This document shows positions 23,236-64,000 of a stretch of DNA of 64,000 nt, piece after piece; position 1 is the stretch's first letter; each line of letters begins with the position of its first letter. Made by a program: the position numbers and the translations under genes. The notes under the pieces are model-generated. The model searched no databases and had not been told where the DNA came from. It was given only the letters and a program-made list of their open reading frames with translations. The stretch is from Nelumbo lutea (Eukaryota; Streptophyta; Magnoliopsida; Proteales; Nelumbonaceae), in assembly GCA_022828595.1 (NCBI GenBank), contig JAKGHH010000003.1, forward strand, positions 60,935,759-60,999,758, in the 5' to 3' direction.

Positions 23236-23236
<1 letters not shown>
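21987..23236. mobile_element. Pack-MULE-like TIR element carrying LRR-kinase exons
   Basis: Long inverted ends: the left has CCCTGAACTTTAAAATGCG, then CCCAAACTTTTGAAACGCG. The right, read on the minus strand, has CCCCAAACTTTAAAATGCG, then CCCAAACTTTCAAAATGC. The inverted arms extend for roughly 80-100 bp at about 22001-22085 and 23126-23215. Between them lie pieces of a plant LRR receptor-kinase gene with splice sites. Long inverted ends plus captured genomic exons fit a Pack-MULE. The target duplication cannot be seen because both flanks are trinucleotide microsatellites. Confidence 0.65.
22306..22455 (+). pseudogene. Captured LRR-II receptor-kinase exon
   Basis: Flanked by a TGCAG acceptor and a GTGAGC donor, this 150-bp exon reads, after a TAG near its start, NNNIFGEILMELENLPKLQT, then LDLS, NNQFSGNTPMALGQLNNLLY. 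Two 24-residue leucine-rich repeats in a 144-bp exon are typical of SERK/NIK-type LRR-II kinases. Here a 6-bp insertion (AAATCC-like) and a CAG to TAG stop show decay. A second scrap at about 22588-22634 resembles the following repeat (GAIPSVL), with a 1-nt insertion before the expected AKIPQLTFL and then a GTGAG donor. It lies inside the TIR element. Confidence 0.75.

Positions 23237-23328
<92 letters not shown>
23237..23328. repeat. (TAA)n microsatellite
   Basis: About 30 uninterrupted TAA/ATA triplets, then AACAACAAT variants. It abuts the right end of the TIR element. The poly-Ile and poly-Tyr frames across it are artefacts. Confidence 0.95.
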
Positions 23329-23332
<4 letters not shown>

Positions 23333-23349
23333 TAACAACAATAACGGGG

Positions 23350-25011
23350 GATATATCTAAAATTCTGCACGTGCACATTTCATACAAATATTTAAGTTAT
23401 TTAGTCATATTATTACTTTTATTAATTTTCAATTTATATCTTAAGTATAATTTATCTAAAATTTAAATAATTAATATGAAAAAAACTCACACATGCTTAA
23501 TTACTATTCTATTATAGTGGGATTATGTAATAAATCTTAAGAAACAAAGTGGGTCCCATATAAAGGAGTGGCACACCACCCACCTGAGGATTCTTGCTCA
23601 TGTGGGTACAAGTTCTACCTAGATTCCAATCTGACGCAAGAAAAGGCGCGTCAATAGAGTATCTTCACTATTCAATGCATCCAACCATAGAGCATCTTTC
23701 CCGTAGTCCCGGTTTATCTTTGCACAACATCTTAAGGATATCATAGATTTCAGCTATGTATCGGACGGTTATTGTCTTTCAACGGTCCACCTTTGATCAG
23801 ACTGGACCTACCAAACTCAGGGTTTGATGCATGTCTAGACGGTAGGGAGGGAGAGAGAGTCGTATCATAATAAAATAATTTTATTTGATAAAATCTTTGT
23901 TTTCAGTTGAAGGACTCTCCTGTCTTGATGCCGTTTTATTCTGAGGGATGTCGCTCTCCGACGCCCGGGATTGAAATTGTAGGCGTAAGCAGCGGGTTCC
24001 TTTCACCGCCCAAGCACCGATCAATCGAAACCTCTCAAACAATTCAAATAAAACCCGAACTCATGATCCAGTTATCCCTTTTGGGTTCCTCCGAGTCGAT
24101 CCCAGAAATTGAAACTTCGGGACGAGAAGAAGACAATAGCTGTACAGCTTCAACACAGAGGGAGAGAGGAACCAGAGAGAACAGACAGGTACCCTTTTGA
24201 ACGATTTCTCTTTTGACATTCTATTTCGACCCTATCTACCGGGCTACATTCTTTGGATTGAAACTCATCTCAGCATTCGATTTTAGGAGATGCCATTGCC
24301 AAATTTTCTTGTTAACTCGGTAATTTTTCTGTGATTTCTCGTTTCCATTTCGAGCTGTTATTGTTCAATATTGACATTTAGTCAGGAGCTATTCTTGCTC
24401 CTCTTACCAACAAAATTGAAAATTTGCGTGATGATCCAATGTGCTGGTAATATGTGATTACGGGGTTCTGCTTTTCTGTTTATTTTATCCCTTTCTATTT
24501 TTGGATAATTCAGGCTGCAGGATCTTGTGGGTGACTCGGATTTTTATTTTGCATGTAATTATCTGGACACAAAGAGGAGAAAACGTTTCTTGTATGGTAC
24601 TTTGATATTGTTTATAGCTATTAGATTCCTATTATTTTTCGATTCTCTAAGGACACAAGCGAACCGTTTAACGACTTTGGGTTTGGTTGTGAAGATTGGG
24701 GAATTATAGATGACCCATTGCAATGATCGTACCATCTAAAACAATTTCAATCCAATACTTTTGCAATTCGGATTGTTATGGGGTTATGTGGTTGGTGAAA
24801 ATGTAAATCTGAGGCTGAAGTTTTGGGCAATTGATTTATGAAGGGTTTGAATATGAACATTTATGAATAAAACGAGGTTATGATGCAGTTTTTGACACCA
24901 TGAGCGCCTTCAGATTTGTTTGCAAATTCAAGGGGCAGAAAAGAACCGAGCACTCAACATGTCAGACAATGTTCTTATGCGTTAAGTAGACTGGGGATTT
25001 AATCCAAAACC
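23350..25011 (+). promoter_or_regulatory. Promoter and 5' UTR region of the Raf-like kinase
   Basis: A TATA-like TATAAAGG lies at 23559-23566. A purine-rich leader-like tract with GAGAGAGAG motifs follows from about 23845. A likely 5' UTR intron runs from a donor at 24189 (GACAG/GTACCC) to an acceptor near 24513 or 24520. A 97-codon open frame (23907-24200) starting MKDSPVLMPFYSEG lies in the leader. It may be an upstream ORF, or the exon end may truncate it. Transcription start and splice choice are inferred only. Confidence 0.4.
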
Positions 25012-60745
<35,734 letters not shown>

Positions 60746-62335
60746 GTGAGTGTTTGATCTTGACATATTGATTGTGAGTTGATTATCTTGAATCGGGAAT
60801 TCTAATATGTTGTATGCAAGTAGTGTGGACTTGAACAATCTAATTGACTCAAACCATTCTATAGTTTGTGTTTGGGTGGCATTTCAAAACCTCATTTCGA
60901 TTTGGGGTTGAAAGTGGAAATGTTTTCTAAAGTTTGAATAAGCCTGGATTGAGGCGTTGATTAACCCATGTTCACTTGAGTCTAAACATATTGAATATGT
61001 TTGAATGTTTCTGTTATAAAAATATCTGCTTAATTTTGTGACTTGTGTGCTTGGTTCTTTTCTCTTTTTTTTTGGGTATGCAAGTCTTTGATTTACTTGG
61101 TTGATTCAGCACCAATATAGTTCAGAAATAATGCAAGAAAAAATGAAAAAAAAAGAAGAAGAAGCTGCAACGATAGAAGAAAGAAGAAAGGAAGAAGAGA
61201 GGAGAAGAGGAAGAGGAATGACACACAAATCATGGGGTTCTTGAGAGTCCCCACTATCTTTTATATTGGGGATACAATTAAAGTAGAAATTATTTCAGCT
61301 GAGAAACTCCCTTAGTGAAGACATCTGCAAGTTGCTAATCCATCTTCACATAACACAAGGAAGACACACTTCCCCAGACAATACCCTCTCCCTAATAAAA
61401 TGATTCACCTCAGTATTTTTAGTGTGGTCATGCTGAACTAGATTGTGGGCGCTATTAATGGCTGCATTGTTATTACAATAATGTACTAGAGGACTCTCCT
61501 ATGAATCCCCAACTCTTCCAAGTAGAGACTAGAGAACATAGCCAAAGGGCCTTTGATAATACATGTGCCATGGACCTATTCTTTTCTTTTGCTCTAGAGC
61601 GAGCCTCAACAGGTTGCCTCTTGCTCTTCCAGGAAATGAAACTGTCTCAAATGCACGGAAGCCTAAAGTTACAATAAAGTACTAGGAGATTCTCCCTTGA
61701 ACCTCTAACTCCTCAAGTAGAGAATGTAGCCAAACCTCTAATCCTTGTGCCATGGACTACAGACTGCTTCTTGCTTTACCAAGAAATTAAATTCTCTCCA
61801 AGGCATAAAAGCCTGAAATAGATCCTAGAGAGCCTACATGGTCTGCATCTTTAAACACCTCTATCCTCAACTGATCATGCATAGAGAATAGAATCTCCTT
61901 CCTTGGATAACCCTTCAAATAAGGAAGAATCTTATATACAACTGCAAGATGAGTAGTACAAGGAGCTTGCATATACTGGATCAACATACTTGCTGAACAT
62001 GTAATGTCGGGCTAAGTTATATACAAATATAAGAGCCTACCAACCAGCCTCTGGTACATCCCCCTTTTCATTATGTAACTCTCCCTTGGTGCACTAGTCT
62101 TATGATTAGGGTCAATAGGAGTATCAACTGGCTCCACTTCTAATTTTCCTATATCTTTGAGAAGATCTAACACATTTATGCTGATAGATATAGATAACCA
62201 TGATGAGATCTTGCCACCTCAATCCCTAAGAAATATCTTAGATCTCCGATATCTTTAATCCCAAACATAGTATCCAAAAACTTCTTGAGATTACCAATTT
62301 CCTGTTCATCAGTACCAGTAAGAGGAGTTGTCTTG
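60746..62335 (-). pseudogene. Intron 7 with copia relic (copia-8)
   Basis: Bases 60746-61130 are plain intron. An LTR-like AG-rich block (about 61130-61285) is followed by minus-strand RNase H/RT remnants: QLADVFTKG near 61310, HDQLRIEVFKDADHVGS at 61787-61987 and DIRDLRYFLGIEV-like sequence near 62240. It is full of stops. At its right edge AGAGGAGTTGTCTTGA occurs twice (62322 and 62399). Confidence 0.7.
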
Positions 62336-62340
62336 AGAAT

Positions 62341-63186
62341 GTGCCAGATCTCAAAGTTGAGGCCAAGGCTTTCATCCTAGAGGAAGTGAAAACCAGAAGA
62401 GGAGTTGTCTTGAAACTCACTGAACACTTGGAGGCGACAATGATGTTGAAAGAGAAAGCTCCATTGTGGTCCAAAGGCTTTCTAGAGGGAGCCATCCACT
62501 CACAAAGACAGATTAATTGGAAAGTCTCTTACAGGGAGGAGAATACTACCTATTGGGCATAGATATTGGAGAATAATAGTGGAGCCTACGTGACACTGTT
62601 TGAGTTTTTCAACCCAGGAAAGAAGAGAATGGTGTTTGCTTCCTAGAAGGTAAACACTGTGGGGGGGGGGAACAGATACCAGAAGAGCTCAAGTCTTTTC
62701 TGGCTTTGACAGGCGATCTGAGAAAGGCGATTGAGAGGCCTGGGGGAGCTGTTAGAGATGCAACAAAGAAAATGGAAGAAAAGAAGTCAGAGGATACCAC
62801 CTCAATGACTTGGTTGATTCAGTTTGGTTCTCTTCGGTTGAGCCCAGATTGGCTATGGAAGTTTAGGAGAGAAGATATGTTATCACTTCGAAGGAGTTTC
62901 CAGATTGGAGAAATGTTATGGAGGAAGTGATGAAGAAACGAAGATAAATGTTCTAGTCTTCTTTAACCTTTTGGCAATGTTGTTGGACGTTGGAGTCTTG
63001 GAATTAGAAACTTCAAAAGTAGAAACCATTGAAGGAGTAGTGCTGATAAATCATTGGTACCCACTGTCAAATGAGGTGTCAACAACTATTAGAGCTATTT
63101 GTCTGAACCTGTGTCGTCTGCCCTTTCATTTGTGGAAGGAAGCCATCTTCCATAGAATCCCCTCAGCTCTGGGAGGGTTTTTATAG
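62341..63186 (+). pseudogene. LINE ORF1-like relic
   Basis: Frames at 62341-62562, 62706-62930 and 62905-63186. The last reads ISTTIRAIC-like sequence (VSTTIRAICLNLCRLPFHLW then KEAIFHRI), resembling the DUF4283 segment of plant LINE ORF1 (GLPLHLW). Stops and frame changes separate the pieces. Confidence 0.55.
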
Positions 63187-63534
63187 GCCTTTAGGCCATG
63201 TTTGGTTCGCTGCCACTGGCCTCATTCTTTTAATTCTTGCTTATTCTTAGAAAGAATGGGCAAGAATGAATGAGATGTAGGTGTTTGGATAATGATTTCT
63301 TGCTGCAGGACTCATTCTTCCCAGAATGAAATTTCGGTCTTGGAAAAAAACTTAACCTATTTTGTGGCACGAAATTTTTTTGTGCCGCATTACCAATTCC
63401 TTTTTCCTTCGAGTTTAAAACTTGAGCCCTCTCACTGAACAGGGAGGGATAGTGGAGACCATAAAGATAAAAGTTGCACATTGGTAAAATCACTCTAGCT
63501 CTTTCAAAATTTCTCAAGTATTGATATAGTAAGA
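63187..63534. other. Spacer, possible MITE
   Basis: Begins GGCCATGTTTGGTTCGC, a motif typical of Tourist-like MITE ends, but no matching inverted end was found. No gene. Confidence 0.35.
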
Positions 63535-64000
63535 GTGTGGAATGAAGTGGCACACACTTCTGAGAAGAAAGAAAGAAAGGTGATGAGTTGGAAGCCCCCA
63601 AGTCCAAATAAAATTAAGCTGAACTTTGATGGGAGCTCAATAGGAAACCAGGGGATGGCAGGAATTGGGGGCGTGATCAGAGATTCATCAAGCAAAGTAT
63701 TGGCTATGTACTCAGGACCTTTAAGGGAAGGTGATTCTTTAAAAGTTGAACTATTAGCTCTGCTACAAGGGTTAAAAATAGCCAAGCAAGCTGATCATAA
63801 GAACTTGGAATAGAAGGGGACTCAAAAATAGTGATATCTTGGACCACTTCAAACGGTAATGTGATCATGTTCCTTGGATCCTAAGACATCTGTAAAGAGA
63901 GATAGTAAGCATAGCAAGGGAACTTAATGCTTCATTCACATGTTCAGGAGAACTACAAATGAAATGGCTGATTCTCTAGCTAAACAGGGAGGGGATTTTT
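63535..64000 (+). pseudogene. LINE RNase H, runs off the window
   Basis: Reads SWKPPSPNKIKLNFDGSSIG, GIGGVIRDSSSKVLAMYSGP and SLKVELLALLQGLKIAKQAD, the plant LINE RNase H with catalytic Asp (NFDGS) and Glu (VELLAL). After a stop at 63811 it continues in another frame to NEMADSLAKQGG at the window end. Confidence 0.8.

Noticed and set aside
23125..23466. Open frames with long poly-Ile and poly-Tyr
   Set aside because: Translation of the (TAA)n microsatellite in different frames.

Overview
The window is angiosperm nuclear DNA, probably from a woody plant with large introns. The evidence is one intron-containing plant-specific Raf-like protein kinase gene, fragments of other plant genes (NADPH oxidase, type II peroxiredoxin, LRR receptor kinase), and a dense, AT-rich load of plant transposons: Ty1-copia elements primed by initiator tRNA-Met, CACTA, hAT, Tourist, a Helitron end, LINEs and a TIR element carrying host exons. 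The species cannot be read from the sequence.

Layout. (1) 1-24 kb is gene-poor. It holds a Helitron-type 3' terminus, an NADPH oxidase (RBOH) pseudogene split by an internally deleted copia element, a peroxiredoxin fragment, minisatellites, a ~1.8 kb solo LTR, a 1.4 kb CACTA element with target-site duplication, a Tourist MITE, a hAT MITE, a 264-bp tandem duplication and a 1.25 kb TIR element carrying LRR-kinase exons. (2) 23.9-60.7 kb is the one convincing host gene, on the + strand: a PB1-domain Raf-like MAPKKK (B4 type). Exon 1 is 3,276 bp, exon 2 is 87 bp, and exons 3-7 (59,076-60,745) encode kinase subdomains I to about IX with every catalytic motif intact. The last exon or exons lie beyond the window. 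(3) Between exons 2 and 3 is a single intron of about 30.6 kb filled with nested retrotransposons. One copia element (29,515-35,407) is nearly intact, with 99.4% identical LTRs. It sits inside an older copia relic. Another copia/hAT/copia nest covers 36.0-41.5 kb. A second complete but defective copia element (46,860-52,404) sits inside a relative of the first. (4) 61-64 kb is the next intron, with another copia relic and a LINE.

The transposons are parasitic cargo and the host gene tolerates them as intron sequence. Most of the copia coding sequence in the big intron is antisense to the host gene. I see no defence system, gene cluster or other cooperating gene set. The most interesting points are the giant intron, a recent in-frame 324-bp duplication inside the Raf coding exon, host-gene fragments carried by mobile elements, and precise nested-insertion boundaries with target-site duplications.
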